A DNA stretch of 64,000 nucleotides from Crotophaga sulcirostris (taxonomy: Eukaryota; Chordata; Aves; Cuculiformes; Crotophagidae), in NCBI GenBank assembly GCA_013397455.1, contig VYZB01000337.1:320764-384763 (forward strand). Reading direction: 5' to 3'. Positions 13,471-27,500 of the stretch are shown here, piece by piece. How positions within the stretch are numbered: position 1 is the stretch's first letter; the number at the start of each line of letters is the position of its first letter. Under the pieces are notes generated by a model, which saw nothing but the letters and a program-made list of their open reading frames with translations, was not told the origin of the DNA and did not search any database. The translations under genes and the position numbers were made by a program.

Positions 13471-15186
13471 GGTATGCCATAAGCTGGCACCATCTTGGGT
13501 CTGCAGATCCTTTTGTTTTATGCGTCATTACATTAGAGGAAGGGAAAGAGGGTCTCAGCCCAGCTCTTACCCCCATCCTGCTACTGGAGCTGGGAGCAGG
13601 TTACCCCTGCTGCCTCGGTGAGCTCTGCAACAAGGGGTGGTCAGGCCCCAGGAGAGGGGCACCGGCTGGGGGCTGCAGTGCATCCTCTGGAGGCAACTGA
13701 GCCTGAAGGCAGGAACATCAGTGTCTCACCCAAAAGAATCCCATTAGCATCCAGCAATCGTGTGGAAGGCAGGAATGGGCAAGGTGCATTGCAATTTGAA
13801 ATACCAGATTGCATATCCATGGCTCATTCCACCATAAAGTGTGCATCTGCTCATCCAGCACAGCTCAGTGCTCCAAGCCACAGGGTACTGACCTTAGAAA
13901 AGGATGCACTTAAGATTCATGCTTGGTCAAGGCAGGCCTCATGATCCTCAGATTTTTGAGGAGACAAGACAATCCCTGACGTCTGGGACAATTTCCATGG
14001 CCTTCTGCTGAAATTGTCTCTAAAATGTCTCCACAGATGCCAATACTAAAGCTGGTTTATGTTTTTCTTGGTCCTAATCTGTAGATTAGGACAAAATATT
14101 TCTGTGGGCTGCCAATGACTCTACTCTCAAGTATTACATAAAGGGATTCTAACACATCGTGTATGGGATTTAGCTCAGTAAGAAATGAAATGCTTTGAGC
14201 AAGAGCTGCTGAGAGGAACATTATGGACTGTGATCATCTATTCCGACTCTATCCAAAACAGCTTAAGAGCTGAAAGCTCAGGAAATAAACATACATTTTC
14301 TGTCATTTGGCACCGAAGTAGCCACCTGTAAATGTTACAAATGTACTTTTAAAAAAATCAATTTACATAGTAAGTCTCACCACATATTAACCAGAGGAGC
14401 TTTCACTTTTGAGCTGCTTTAGAAAGGAAAAATAGAATAATTCTGTTCATAAAGAATCTAAAGCTCAGCAAAGAAATGCAAGCACCCATATATTTGAAAT
14501 CAGTTGTGAATTTACTCCTTAGTTTAGTTTGCATTTTTGTTCACCTTTTAAACAAGATGGGAAGAGAAGCCTCGTTACCAGTAAGATGGTGACTTAAAGA
14601 CAGAGCACAGTTCTGTGCTTGTGATAGCAGACAGGGCTTGGCAATGTGGGAAGGTCAGTTGCATTGCACGGTATTTAATTTATGCTAAGTGGAAAGCACT
14701 TCCATTTTTAGAGTGCCATGAAATTCAACAACACTCTGGGGTAGTGAACCCTGCAGTTAAAAGACTGTTGCATTTTCAAGAGAAACCACCCACAGAACAA
14801 AACCACCACTGCTTTGCATTTAGAAGGTACCAAAGAATTTAAGAAAAAACAGAAATTTATGTTTAAATTAAGTTCAGACTGAATTATCCTTATAGGTTCG
14901 CAACAATTTTTTATGCCCCTCGTGGCAGTCAAAAGTATTGCTGTTGTGCTGGCTATGAGAACTCCCACTGGCCATTCATGGCTTGGGACTGAGGGAACTC
15001 CGTCCAAGTCTCAGCTTCACCATGGCAAAATGGTATTTTTTTCTACCTCTGAAATGATCATCTTATTCCTTCAATCCCCACTCTCCAAAAGGCTTTCATC
15101 ATGTAACCTGAGCTCCAGAAAGCTTCTGCAGTGCTTCTCATCCAGAGGGAATTACTATATAATTATGTACACTTAACCAACATCTG
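13471..15186. other. Intergenic, no gene recognised
   Basis: GC-richer up to about 13700 and AT-rich afterwards. A 108-codon open frame at 13618-13944 on the + strand has low-complexity composition and no recognisable motif, and I do not call it a gene. Confidence 0.5.
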
Positions 15187-15491
15187 TCTTGGATTAAAAA
15201 AAAAATATATATATATAAAAATCTCTGAAGTTGAAGTGCAAATACACTGGAGAAGTAGAATTTTCCTCATGCACTGTGGCCTTGTTTGAANAGCAGAAGG
15301 CAGCACAGTAGTGTATTAACTTTATTGTCATGAGAAGTTACTTGGATTAAAAGGTTTTTTATTACTGCTAAATTCCCAAGCTGGATTCTTGGATTAAAAA
15401 AAAAAATATATATATATAAAAATCTCTGAAGTTGAAGTGCAAATACACTGGAGAAGTAGAATTTTCCTCATGCACTGTGGCCTTGTTTGAA
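15187..15491 (+). repeat. Direct repeat of ~105 bp flanking an undetermined base (probable assembly join)
   Basis: The segment 15187-15290, starting TCTTGGATT, then poly-A and an AT dinucleotide run, ending CTTGTTTGAA, recurs at 15387-15491 exactly 200 bases later. The only visible change is one extra base in the A/AT run. The single N of the window is at 15291, directly after the first copy. The 96 bases between N and the second copy are unrelated to the sequence before the first copy. This is either a real local duplication or two overlapping contig ends left unmerged. Confidence 0.9.
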
Positions 15492-18400
15492 ACAGAGAAA
15501 TGCAAGCAGCTTATGCAAGATTAATGCTGCAAACAAGGACTAGTAACAAACTCAGCATCACCCATGGGATCTGAGCCTAGAACTATGCAAGGGAGGTAAG
15601 GTGGTAGAGATTTCCTTCTATCAAGTCAGTCAGACACTTCTGAACCAGCTACCCTTTTGCTGCAGAAAAAACCCAAACCCATTCTTGATGTTCATCAACA
15701 TTGCACAGAATCGAAAATGTTTTTATCTTATGTATGTCATCTTCTGTGCATGAGAACTCTGGAAAATTGGTAGGGGGAAACTCTTCCAGAGGCAGTAAGT
15801 AGGGGAAGGAGCTTCTAGTAATGCAGAGAAGAGAATTATTCAGAAAATAGTGCTAAGACTTAGAGTAAATACTTGGATCACAGTGTTCCTTTATCAGCTT
15901 CCATGAGCTGCAGGTAAGTGCTACTGGTTGCAGGGAGAGTGGAAGAGGGATTGAAAAACACACCACACCCAATCCCCCAAGCTGTGCCTGCTAGATCACA
16001 GAGTGGTCTTAAGCCAGAAGTTGCATATATTTTTTTTTTCAAATAAGCACAGTACTTCCTCTGGAGGCCCCCTGCTTCAGCAACTGCTTTTCCATGGCTT
16101 AGTCATCCAGCATTAAATAAGGTGCCTGTAAGATGTGTTTTGACAGCTGTTGCTGAGCTGTTTAGTTGAGGCAGTTTCAAGTCATGTCTGCTATTTGTTT
16201 TTAGTGGTTCTGGAATGGAACTTTTCAACTGAGGTACTTAGTACAGTAAACCAGAAATAACTGCTTTATGCTCACAATATTCAAAGGTGCAAAAGCAACT
16301 GAATATCCAGAGCGTGTGAATGAATAACTGGCAAGAAGAGACAAAGAGGCCACAGATCTTCAAACCTTCTGGAGTACAGGGGCCACGATATGAAGGAGAT
16401 GGTTCATCTCTGTTCAAAGAACAGAATTTTTTTTCACTCGCAGTAATATTCTTCGCATACACATCTTGAGTCTGTTGCCCTTCTCCAAAGTGAGCTGTAT
16501 TACTCAAGCTCTTGAACAAGGCCTTGAAATGAACTGACACTACTAACCTGGACTTCTATAAATTAGTAAAGCAAAAATAATTTGAATGGTTGAACTTTGA
16601 ATAGCAAACTTTGGCACAAATAGTTCTAGTTTTACAGCTTGTTCCAACAGAGCAACCTGTTAAACAGCAATGAGGAAACACGTCCTCAGAGTCTGCAAGT
16701 ACTGAACCAACTCATTAAGGAGCACTGGCTTCTGCTTTCCCCAGATTTCATTGAAACCACTTAAAGCAAGAACCTTCACCCAAATCACAGCAAGTGTGAG
16801 AGACTCTTCCATCAACAGGGTTAGCAGATGGCAGTTCAGGTACTGAGAGGCTGTGAGGACGAGGATGCACTGCCAGATTCAGTGGTATATTCCAAGCACA
16901 TATGAGAAGAGTACTTATTTACCTCATTAAGTTAAATATCAAGGAGCATGTGTGGCTTTTTAAAGCATTTTAAGTCTTCACCCAGAAAACTCCGGTAGAA
17001 GCAGTTAAGAATAATTTGTCAGTAAGTCATGGTACATGAAGAGTCAAAGGTCTCAGTTTAGGGAAATGGGGATAAAAGTAAGCAAGATGGCAACAGCCAA
17101 ATTCCTCAAATGTTAAAGTGAAAATAAATTAAGTCATTTAGATTAGCAAAGAAGACAGCAGATACCGTGCAGACACTGCACAGCCTTCATGTTTAAGTCA
17201 TCTTAAATAGCACCTGCAACAAATTGTATTTAGTTGACAAAACTGCAAACAGATTTGATCCTGACAGCATGTGATAGTGTGATGGATTAAACTGTTGTGT
17301 CAGTCATAGCAAGAACCATTTATTCAATGTATTGCTATTTATATATAAGTACTTACTGAAAGCCAAGAAAACTTCTAGTACAGTTTTTTTTATTTATATG
17401 CACACATACATACTGGAATAAAATGCTGAAAATTCAGGACAAAGGCTGGTTTCCATAAACAGCTCCTCTACCAGGCTAATGCACTAGTTAACTTTCAGCC
17501 TCCTTGAACTTTCTTTCAATCTAACAAGTGCCATCCCAATGAAATAGCCACATGTCCCTGTCTTTTGAGAAAAACAGAGTCGCTGACATTTATCACCCTT
17601 CAAAACCACAACTCAAACTGCGCAAGAACTAATACTCAAATACTTCTGGAGTTTGGATAAGAATTTCTGTCTCACCCTAGAAAAAGTAGTGACTTTGCAA
17701 GTGTGCAGAGGAAGGGACTCAGAGAGAGGACAACTAAGACTTTTTCAGAATTCCCTAGCTTTTACCCATGATCTTCTCATGCCTTCCTCTATCAATCCCC
17801 ACCCCAGCATGCTTTAAAAAAACCCAACCCAAACCACCACCAAAAAACTCCAGCAAAACAAAACCCACAACCAAAACACACATCAAGGAGTTTCAGCAGC
17901 AGCTGCCTACTAGAAAAGAATTCCACAACTAGACGTTTTAGTGAAAGTGGCATTTGTACTTTAAAATGGGGAAGCAGAATTGTAAGCACAGCATTTCTTA
18001 CAAGAACAGATAACTCAGCAAGGCATTAAGCAAATTTGATCATAGTTCTTCAGAAAAGAAAACCAAACAGAAAGTGGCATGGATGAAGAACATTAAACAT
18101 AGGGTTTGAAAGCAAAATTATTGATGCAACCATAAATTGATCCCTGACTTTTGTATTCTACTTCTCCTAGTTCTCTCCATCAGTAAAAACCACGATGCGG
18201 ATGAAGAGATACTTGTATGTGGTTAAAAAACTTCTAAAAAGCAGCTAGTAAAAAGCTACTCCAAACAATCCTCAAGCACCTATTCCATAGACTTGTCCAA
18301 GTTCCACAATGTGCATTTAAAAAGGGGAATCCTCACAGCTGCCACGCTAAACATTACGCAGTTGAAATTCTAGTAAAGATTGTGTCCTCAATTAAGAGAG

Positions 18401-20299
18401 AGAATTCTGACTGAAGCCACAATTCCTAAGCATATCTGTTCCTACAAGCACAGAAGTACCCTAAATGCTGGAGAGGCCTTAAATAGCTACATGGATGAAT
18501 AACCTCTGATAACCAAGGGAGACAGCTTACCTTTGAGAAACAACTTCAGATGAGGAGGGAATGAATTATACTTCAAACCAGGCAACTCATGCAAATTCTT
18601 ATAAAGAAAAGCTTTTGCAGGGGAAAGAGGATGAAGCCACCTTTAAAACAAAAAGTAGTGAAAAGTGTAGTAGGGCTCCATCTACTTTTAAGAGTTTAAA
18701 ACAGGAGGGGAGAAAAAAAGAGGAGAAGCATCTCCCATGTGTTTATGTAATCACCACTCAGATAATTTCTGCCTTTATGTTGGTGTAATGGAAGGCTAAG
18801 AGAAATGCTAGATAATGTGTCGTATTTGTTGTTCTGAAAGTAATGGGACATAAATTAGTTATTAGTGAAAAACATACTTCCTAGAGCAAGTACTCTTTTC
18901 CAATGAAGAGGGATCAGTGTATTCCCCAAACAAATGCTGCACATCAACCAACCCAGCACTATGTACTAACTCCCAGCCCCTGTGCAGTAGTACCAGAAGT
19001 TGTTAGTGTTGCAGTAATTCTTTTGCTTTAAATGTTTGAGAAATACAATCCCCTACTTCATTTATTGATCAACAGAGAGGAGAAAAAAAATACAAGAAAT
19101 GTAAATGTAAGTTTAAAGCCATACAGAAATTCTTCATTCATCCCTAAGATATTTCTTTAGGCTATCAGTTTGAAATTGTTTGTAGAAACACTCAGATAAG
19201 CATTGAAAATAAAACACATTTTTAACTTAGAAGTTTTGCTTCAGGCTTTTGTTCAATTGACAAAGTACATCAAGGAGTGTAGAAAATATTTATTTAACCT
19301 AAATCAATGCAACTATAATTTGCAATATTTAAAAACAAGATGTACAACAGAGTAATGACCTTCTGCCACTCAGGTGAAATAATTTTATAATCCATACAGT
19401 ATTTTTATAATTTTATTTTTACAATAGTTTTAACTTCCCAGAGGCGACAATAAGCTTTCCCATGGAATAAGCTTCAAACCCACTAATTTTCACCATTCAG
19501 TTCTTCATGAGACTTTAAAAAACAGTAATAAATTGTTTGGAAATATATACAGTGAAGACCACTGAAAAGCTGTTTTTTCAAATGAGGAATTCTGTAAGAA
19601 ATACATATTATATTGTTTCAAGACTATCTTACAGAAAGCAGCAACTTGCAGAGGTTGCTACTCTAAATAGAGTTTTATATATACGTCAGCCCACTAAGAC
19701 AAATATAGTCAGCATACTTACAAGATTATAGGAACTCTTCAGTTACAGCAAGAACCTCAAAAGGATTTGATATCGATTGAATGTGTAATTTTCAATACCT
19801 GTATAGTTTCTGAATACTAGTTGGCCATTATATACACTTCTGTACAACAGCTCTGAAATATTACATCTCAGTAATTAAGATAAACATACTATAGAAAAGG
19901 TACTATAGTTTGAATTTCTCTAACATATATTATTGCAGCCAAATATGAAGTCCATTCTGCATTTAATTAATTTCTGGTGAAAAGAAATATTTACTTATGA
20001 ATACTTTCACTAAAAGATTTTTTTAAACCTTTCTCCATGCGTCTGACATACTAATATGAACAAGGAAAAAATAAAAACAACTTTGAGAAAAAACAAGTAA
20101 ATTGCTGTTAAGAAAAAACTTAAAATATTAAATCTAGGTTAGGTCTGGTATGAATATTAAATGGCTGTATTACCTTTGCCAAAATTTAGATTCACAAAAC
20201 ATTTAATTTCTGTTGAAATGAAGTTTGTAAATACATCAATAATTGAAGTTCTAATGTCTCCCTCAGCTGGCTACTTTGAACATATTGTAACAGTAAAGC
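15492..20299. other. Intergenic DNA downstream of MARCHF5
   Basis: AT-rich, with A/C-rich stretches (for example about 17815-17880). No exon, RNA gene or clear transposon remnant was recognised. Additional TTTATT (AATAAA on the - strand) occurrences near 19287 and 19412 leave room for a longer MARCHF5 3' UTR isoform. Confidence 0.5.
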
Positions 20300-21435
20300 T
20301 TACTATATAAATAAATGTAGTTTATTACACATTTAATATTTATCCTTTAGTCTTTTACAGAATGAAACCAAGTTGTCTTAAGGGTGTCTAGCCTGTTGGT
20401 ATGTACCATGTGCAGATCAGGTACCCCAAGCTTAGTGTTGTCCCTTCCCACTGGAGCTGCTGTGGGCAGCAGAGAGCCCAGTCCTGGTACAGCGCCCAGT
20501 TTGGCACCCAGGTCTGCAAGTTTAGAAGGGTGCCCTCACCTGTCAGTTTAAATGTAGCTTTAGTGTCTGATGTTGTTTCCTCACACTTCTGCTCTTTGTT
20601 CATGTAGGGATATTTACATAATCAAAAGCAACAGGGAAAGTAAACAAGCCCTCTAATACTTAATTACCAAACAAACAACTGAAATTTACTTCCTGCCGTG
20701 TAATTATTTTACTGTGGAGAAAAAAAAAATGCTATCCAGCACCAGTTACAAAACAGTAAAAGAGCATTGCAGAAGATACAACAGGACAGGAGAAATTAAA
20801 CAGTCACCTGGAAGCCATGCTAATTTCAACATCTAATACCTAGGTGGCTAAAGCTGACACAGCAATTCTGTAGAGTGACCCATCTTCTGCATTCTCTGAG
20901 CAGTCACTTGAGTATTTTACACTCCCGGTTGGATACCACCAAAAAAAAATCAAGGAAACCTTTACTGACTGATGCCCCAACAACTAATTCTCCTTGGTAA
21001 TGACTAACATTTCCTTTCTAAAATATATTCCCTTCATTGTGTGAAATGCTGGACTGGATGATAGCGTGGCTATGAAAACACGTATAGAAAAGGCATTTGG
21101 ATATAGCCTGCATTAACTACACAATGCAAAATGATCTTGTTCTGTAGTTGATGCTCTTTTTTTTTTCCATTCAGCATACTGGCTCAAAGAAAATAATTCA
21201 GAAGCCTGTTACCCAACGGAAATACCCAAAAATAACGAAAGCCAAATCACATTCTTAGGTTCAGTGACTGCTGAAAGGATTTACCCTGCCACAAAACAGT
21301 GCTTTGTTATATTTAAAGAGAAAAAAATAGGAGCAGCAACTTATCACAATTCTCCACTACTGTGTGATAACGATGGAACCAATACAGCATAGAAACCTGT
21401 TAGGTAGGACTGTACGACATCTGGAGATCACAGCC
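20300..21435 (-). other. MARCHF5: Probable MARCHF5 3' UTR
   Basis: Sequence following the MARCHF5 stop codon on the - strand. The first canonical AATAAA I see downstream is at 20321-20326 (TTTATT on the + strand), giving a UTR of about 1.1 kb. The end is inferred from that hexamer only. Confidence 0.45.
20321..20326 (-). terminator. MARCHF5: Candidate MARCHF5 polyadenylation signal (AATAAA)
   Basis: Canonical hexamer on the - strand about 1.1 kb beyond the stop codon, in AT-rich sequence. Use is not shown, and weaker variants lie nearer the stop. Confidence 0.4.
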
Positions 21436-21552
21436 TTATGCTCCTTCTTGCTCAGGATAATTTAAAATTTTGCGGTGAGCCTGGCGCAAATATTGCTGCT
21501 GTTTGAAGTAAACCTTAAAAGCTCCTTTTATAGCAACAAAAGCAATTCCACC
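21436..21552 (-). CDS. MARCHF5: MARCHF5 terminal coding exon 6
   Basis: Begins [20 protein letters not shown], the last hydrophobic segment together with TIL from exon 5, then a basic tail [19 protein letters not shown] and TAA at 21438-21436. The penultimate residue is Gly where human has Glu. The longer open frame upstream of 21552 is intron. Confidence 0.97.
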   Translation of the reverse strand, partial: GGIAFVAIKGAFKVYFKQQQYLRQAHRKILNYPEQEGA

Positions 21553-24500
21553 CTGAAATAAAAAGATATTTTGAAAACCTGCATAGTTCAGCGTCATATC
21601 ATTGCAAAAATTCTTTTTAAAAATTTCTGGCCAAAGAAGATTATTTTTCCAGTCACATAACATTTTCTTCTGAAGTTAGCTAATTAGGACAATTCCAAAT
21701 GAGTATCTCAGAGTTTTTTGTTACAATGCACTATTACAGAGGTTAATGTTAAAGGGATTACACACTGCATCTATAAAACCTTTTGAAAGGTTGTATTTGC
21801 TTGGAAGTCTGACAAATATGCTAACCCTCCCCAAAAGACATTCTATTTAAAGAACAAAGTCAAATGCAGATATCTATCTGCTTTCCTCCCTTCTCTGAAT
21901 ATACACTATACACAGCACAGGGAATAATTACCATTCTGTAATCAGACTGTGCAAAAGACCATTTGCCAAAAGCAAGTGTGGAGTGAAGTTTTTGTAAAAC
22001 AAAGTTTTTTTCCAGAAAATTTTACAATGTTTTTATCTCAAGTCTTCTAAGAAGATCCACAAAGAAGCCTTTAGTCTGCATGAACTAATAATAATAGTAA
22101 TATCACTCTTTCTTCCATATGGAAGAGAGGGGTGTATAAACACGTTGCAATTGAAAAAGGGGCTGAAGTGACAGTCAGATGAGCAGGGATACCATCTTAC
22201 CAAACTCATTGGGTTTCCCCTTGAAAGGCTGCAAGCCAGGGAGGTTATTCACAAAGGAAGAGACTGTCTCCTCTCTTTGTCCTCCTGGCTTCCACTCAAC
22301 TAAGGAGAGTTTCTTTTTCTCTCCTTATTAAAATAAATAAAAAAGGGATTCTATCAAAGAACTTACTAAACAGATGCTAATATGAAGACTGATTATATAA
22401 ACCCCAGTCTTCCCTTGCAGATATTGTTCTAAGAAGATGCTGGTTCCTCATCTTCATGATCACCCTTAATTATTGCTAAGGTCTGCCTAGTACAGTACCA
22501 GATACAAGTTTCAGTCTTGTCTTGAACTGAGATTAGTTTCAGTCATAAGGACAAAGGCACTCACATGTGATGCTTGTCCACTGCCAAGATCGGCAACCTT
22601 AAAGAAAAACCCCTGCCCTTAACCAAGTGCCAGTCAAGTTCTAGATAAATTTATGTTCCTTTTTACTTTTCCTTCCTCCTTCCACAACACAAGACTTCAT
22701 ATTCCCATATTATCTTTGTTTATGAAGCAATACTAAAACTTACCAAGATTGTCCTTTGTAAATTTGAGTTAACACTGCTGAACATCAGCTTGCCAACTAT
22801 CGTGGCAATAGTAGGGAAAACTAAAGCTCCACACAGAATACGCGTAGCAGAGACATGATCTGCCAAAGGGTTGGCCTCTGCTGGAATACGAGGAACAGGA
22901 CATCCAATGCCTACAGGGATGAGAGCGAGGGAAGAAAAGGTTACATAGCCACTACTTCAACCAGAACACAAAAAGCACATCAGTGCCCGCCCCCACTCCA
23001 TTACAGATTTATAGTCCAATGACTTTGGGAGCTACCCCTCTTCTCAGTGATTATTCCATTTCCATTAAATGGCTGTATTAATTTTTTCTTGCAGACAAGA
23101 CCCATGATTTTCAGTAGCTTGTTTTGTTACTAAGGCCTTAACTGAAACCATGCTCCTGCTCCTCTTGCCCTACCTTTCTCACTAGGTACTATACAAACAC
23201 AAGCTAAATAGATTGAACGTGAAGTAGTGGGAAGGTGTTAATCACCTTTACTTAATGACAAAAACTACTTGTCTGTCCTCATCTCGTAAAGGCACAAATT
23301 TAAGCTTGCCATTTCCTTCTAAGTTTAACCACATTACCTGGAAAAATGCTGTTCAAAATTTGTAGCTTGTTAGAGTATTTGCGCCACAGTCTGAGCACAT
23401 AGTCCTCCCAACGAATCATCTTGCCCAATATTAGCATGACTGGGATAGTGGGAAGTCCAATCAAAAGAAATAAAGGATCAGCTCTCTCCATGACGTCAAG
23501 ACCTTCTTTGTGACCCACAACCTGTTGAATATGTATATAATTTACAAACATAACAAAGGTCATAACTGAACAAAGAATATAACTTCTAAAAAAGTCTAGT
23601 TTGTTTGGAGCTGCCAACGCATTTTAAGGTAAAGGAAAAAAAAAGGTACTGTTTTACCCAATGTACTCACTTTTTCCTTTGCATCTTGGTTGCTTATCAA
23701 GTATAACGCAGGAAGGCTACCAGCCCTAGTGTGCAAGTCATTAATCTTGCAGAGACCCATAACACAATTCCTTACCATCTCAAGAAAAGTTTCTTGTGCT
23801 TTTGTGTAAGTACAAGCCTAAATATCTGGAACTTCAGAATAGCAAGGTTTCCAAAATGCATGGAAGAATTTACAATTTTAGAATGATTATTTCCAATTTG
23901 AGTATGATTAGAGCCTACTCTTTAAAGTATGAATTCATAACAAGTATCTCAGGATGCTTTACTCAAACATTTCTGTTATTTAGGAATACACTATGCAACA
24001 GAGATCGTAGTATTAAAAAGTATTGCTTCTCTGGACAACATAGGAAGAGGTACATTACTTTTAACTATAGTGGAAATAGCGTATCTTCACTTGTACCTTA
24101 TTTTTAAACCTAGTTAGTGCTATGATTTTAAAGGACAGTTATTGATGTGCCTCTCCACTGGCACACTGAAAAATAATCTGGCTTTGCAGTTTATAAAACA
24201 TATTTATTAAAACTGTGACAAAACAGTGCCTTATATTTTCCTAAAAAATACATACTTTTAATTTTAATTAAGTAACTGTAATAGAGCTGAGGACAAAAAA
24301 AAGAAAAGTGGTGGATACCATCTAGAGTTGTCTCAACTTAAGAATTACTAAACGCTAACAAAGTCCCTGAAGTGCTTCTAGAAAGAATGGGTCCTTTCAT
24401 GACTTTTCCTGTAAGAATCCAGGAAGACTAAGCCCACTAAAATTTAATTATTACATTTGTCAGGCACTGAATTTCCTGAAGTGTTTTCATTGACTTGTTT

Positions 24501-27500
24501 TCCTCAGAAATGCCAAAAGCTATCAAGTTTTCATTTGTACAAAACTTAGAACTACATGCTGAGAACATGTCACAATCGCAAAATTCAAAAAATAACCAAC
24601 CAACCCAACAAAAACCAGTACTTCTGGAATAGGTAGAACGCAGGGAAGAAGCTAGGGTAATGTACCACAGTACCTTCAAACTGTACTTTTTAGCTTTGCT
24701 TTGAAAACCATTACATTTTGTTCTTCTAGAACAGGAGTTTAGGTTACATACCACAGCCTCTAAAAATAGGCATAACCAATCCTATTGCCACAAATAGATT
24801 ATTCCAGAAAAAAATATGCAGCATTTGTCTTCCAGTTTCTTCACTATATTCCACCCAAATTGTGATGTCTGACATTATCCTTTTTCTCCTTATAGTCCTT
24901 GTCCATCAAAAAAAGCCTCAGAATCTCATCTCTTCGGCTTTAACTTACTATTTCTCTCTGTTTTCAGTAACCCCATTGATTTATTGCTAACGTAGCTAAG
25001 GGAGTCACAATATCAATTCTGTATTTAATTTTCTCCATTTAAGCTTAAACTTTAAAATCAGCTTTTGTGCTTTCCTCTGGCCCTTCATCTGAAGGAGAGT
25101 CTGAAATGCATCAGGAAACAAACTGTATTAAAACTAGCAAATCTGGGGTGGCCTAAAGGGTGGAACAGTTCCCCTCCACTCTGAATTTAATCTCCTCCAT
25201 TATAAGCAAAAATAAATTATTCTCCTACTCAGCACGCCATCCATATAATCAAAAAAACATTAACTCAGAAGAAAACAGCTAATTCTTTCTAAACTAAGGT
25301 TTAAACAGATCCTAATTTCAAAAGCAAAACAACTAGAGAAAGGAGCATTTATGTTTCCATTTGGTTATATAGTTCTACAGAAGCTAAAAAGGTCATGTAT
25401 GTTCCTACAGAAAAAGGCTCAGCCCAGCAGTGAGCATGGAGATATTTAGATAGCAAGCGCGCAAGAACAGAAGTAGGAACTAACCTTTTCACTAACCATA
25501 CAGTGAGTAATTAAAAGAATATACAATTCATTTTCAGTGTTTTGCATTTGTTGTTTATGAATGAATTGCACCGTTAGGAACATTTTTCTTTATAAAATAA
25601 AGTGGTAGTACTGAAAAATTCACTGTGTCTCAACCCTTTCTGTTACCAGCAAATTTTTTCTACAGGTAAAATAAGAGATTACTGTCTTTTCTGAAGAATT
25701 AGACTACCCCTAGTAGTGAGGTGGTATTGGTACCTTTTCTCTAAGAATGGAAGAGGGTTCCCCAGCCCACCACTCGAAGGGCGGTGGGCTGCAGTAGTAC
25801 TGAATTTTGTTAGTGGCAGACTGAACCATGTTTGAGCAGGCATACTTGGCTTTACATGACATGATCAGTTAGAAGTGAAAAAACTTTCTATTCACCTATC
25901 TTGAATGCTTGTTAACTACACTGAAAGTGCTGAAAGCACCTGAAGTGTGTCCTAAGCCATGGAAAGAAGAGTCTTATTAACTTTTTCTTTAGACAAGAAG
26001 TTTTCAAAGCTGGAAAGAAGTGGGAATACCTGCATCACAGTCACAGCTCCATATGTAACAGCTGTCCAGTATATAGAGCCCACCATTATTCCAGCTGCAG
26101 CAAAGGGGCATGCCTTTGAGATCAGTCGATCTGCAAGATCCAAAACGTAAACAACTGGACCTATGATAAAGGAAAAGTAAGGTTTCAAGATATATTTATA
26201 CATATAAAAGCATACTGGAAAATGCCCTCAGCACCTATCATTGATCAGAAAGAAAGAACTTGGCAAAACAGAAGTCTGACATCCCACATGTGAGGTTTAA
26301 ATGCAAACAAAAAGCTACTAAGCTAAACTTGTAGCTGATTTCTATCTATCATCTCATTCACCACACCAGCCTTCTGAGAGATTAATGTACTCGTTAGAGC
26401 ACTGACTAATTTACCCACTGAAGTTATCTAGGTTCCTTTGTCAGTGTTGAATCAGAATTTTTCTGTTGTAGAAACCATTTTAGACTTAGTGGCTTTTTTA
26501 TTTGTTAGATATTTTAGCTTTCAAAAGGAAGAAATACTAATTAGTTGTCATGTACTTATGATCTTACCTTTGATAGCTTCACCTGAGAATTCTGTCACTA
26601 AACTATCCTGCTCTGCAGTAGAAAGCAGCACAGCAAATATGAAAGATTTCTTCTGCTGGAAGAGGATGCATCCAATATTTTTTTTGGAGAATCACCTCTC
26701 AAATGCTGAACGAAAGCCCCCTCCTGTTCAGGTTATTTAGTGCCTTTGACAACAAAGCATGAATAGTTTCATTGTTCTGCCTATGCACAACTGTGCTTTC
26801 CAGACTTACACAGAGCAAGACATTATCCTGACCAACTCTGGAGAGGTAAACAAGGGCATGCTTGCATCTTTTCTCTGAGAGACTGCAAGAGCACCAGCAA
26901 CACAAAGCCAGAAGCTGAAGTCTGAAAGGTATGTGTAAAAGCAAAATATCATCACCATAATCTGATTCCAAACTACTTTTGTATCTGTCAACAAATTCTA
27001 CAGACAGACTGTCCTTTCCCAGCTCATATGCATGAATAGTTCTTGTTAGCTCCTGTCTACTTTTCTCCTACCAAAATCAGTGACAATACTGAAGTTATTC
27101 TCAAAACCAGCCCATAGGAATTCTTCAGGTAACTAGTCCTCCACGTGCCTCATCACCCACTCTGGCCTGGAAGTCTTTTACTAGCTCCTAAACTTTTTTT
27201 TTTCTTCCCCCCCTGAGGACAATGGTGGGGGTAGGGAAGGAGTGAGCTCCTGCGCAATGCTGTTGAATGACTTTACTGATGTCCTGATACACTTGATGTG
27301 CAGGATTCCCACGAGATGAGCTGCCAGGCTAGTTAGCATGCTCCGTTTTGTACGCTGGTCCAGAGCTGTATGCTGTTTTCCTCTTGATCTCCAATTAATC
27401 CAAACGTGTTCTGAACTTGCACAGAATTGCAATGATTAGGTGCCAAAGATTTTTAAATCTTTTTTACCGTTCTAAAAGTATTAAATTTTGCATTGTCCAA

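Noticed and set aside
13274..13944. Open frames of 96-122 codons on the + strand
   Set aside because: Partly antisense CR1 and partly low-complexity GC-rich sequence. There is no family resemblance or splice support.
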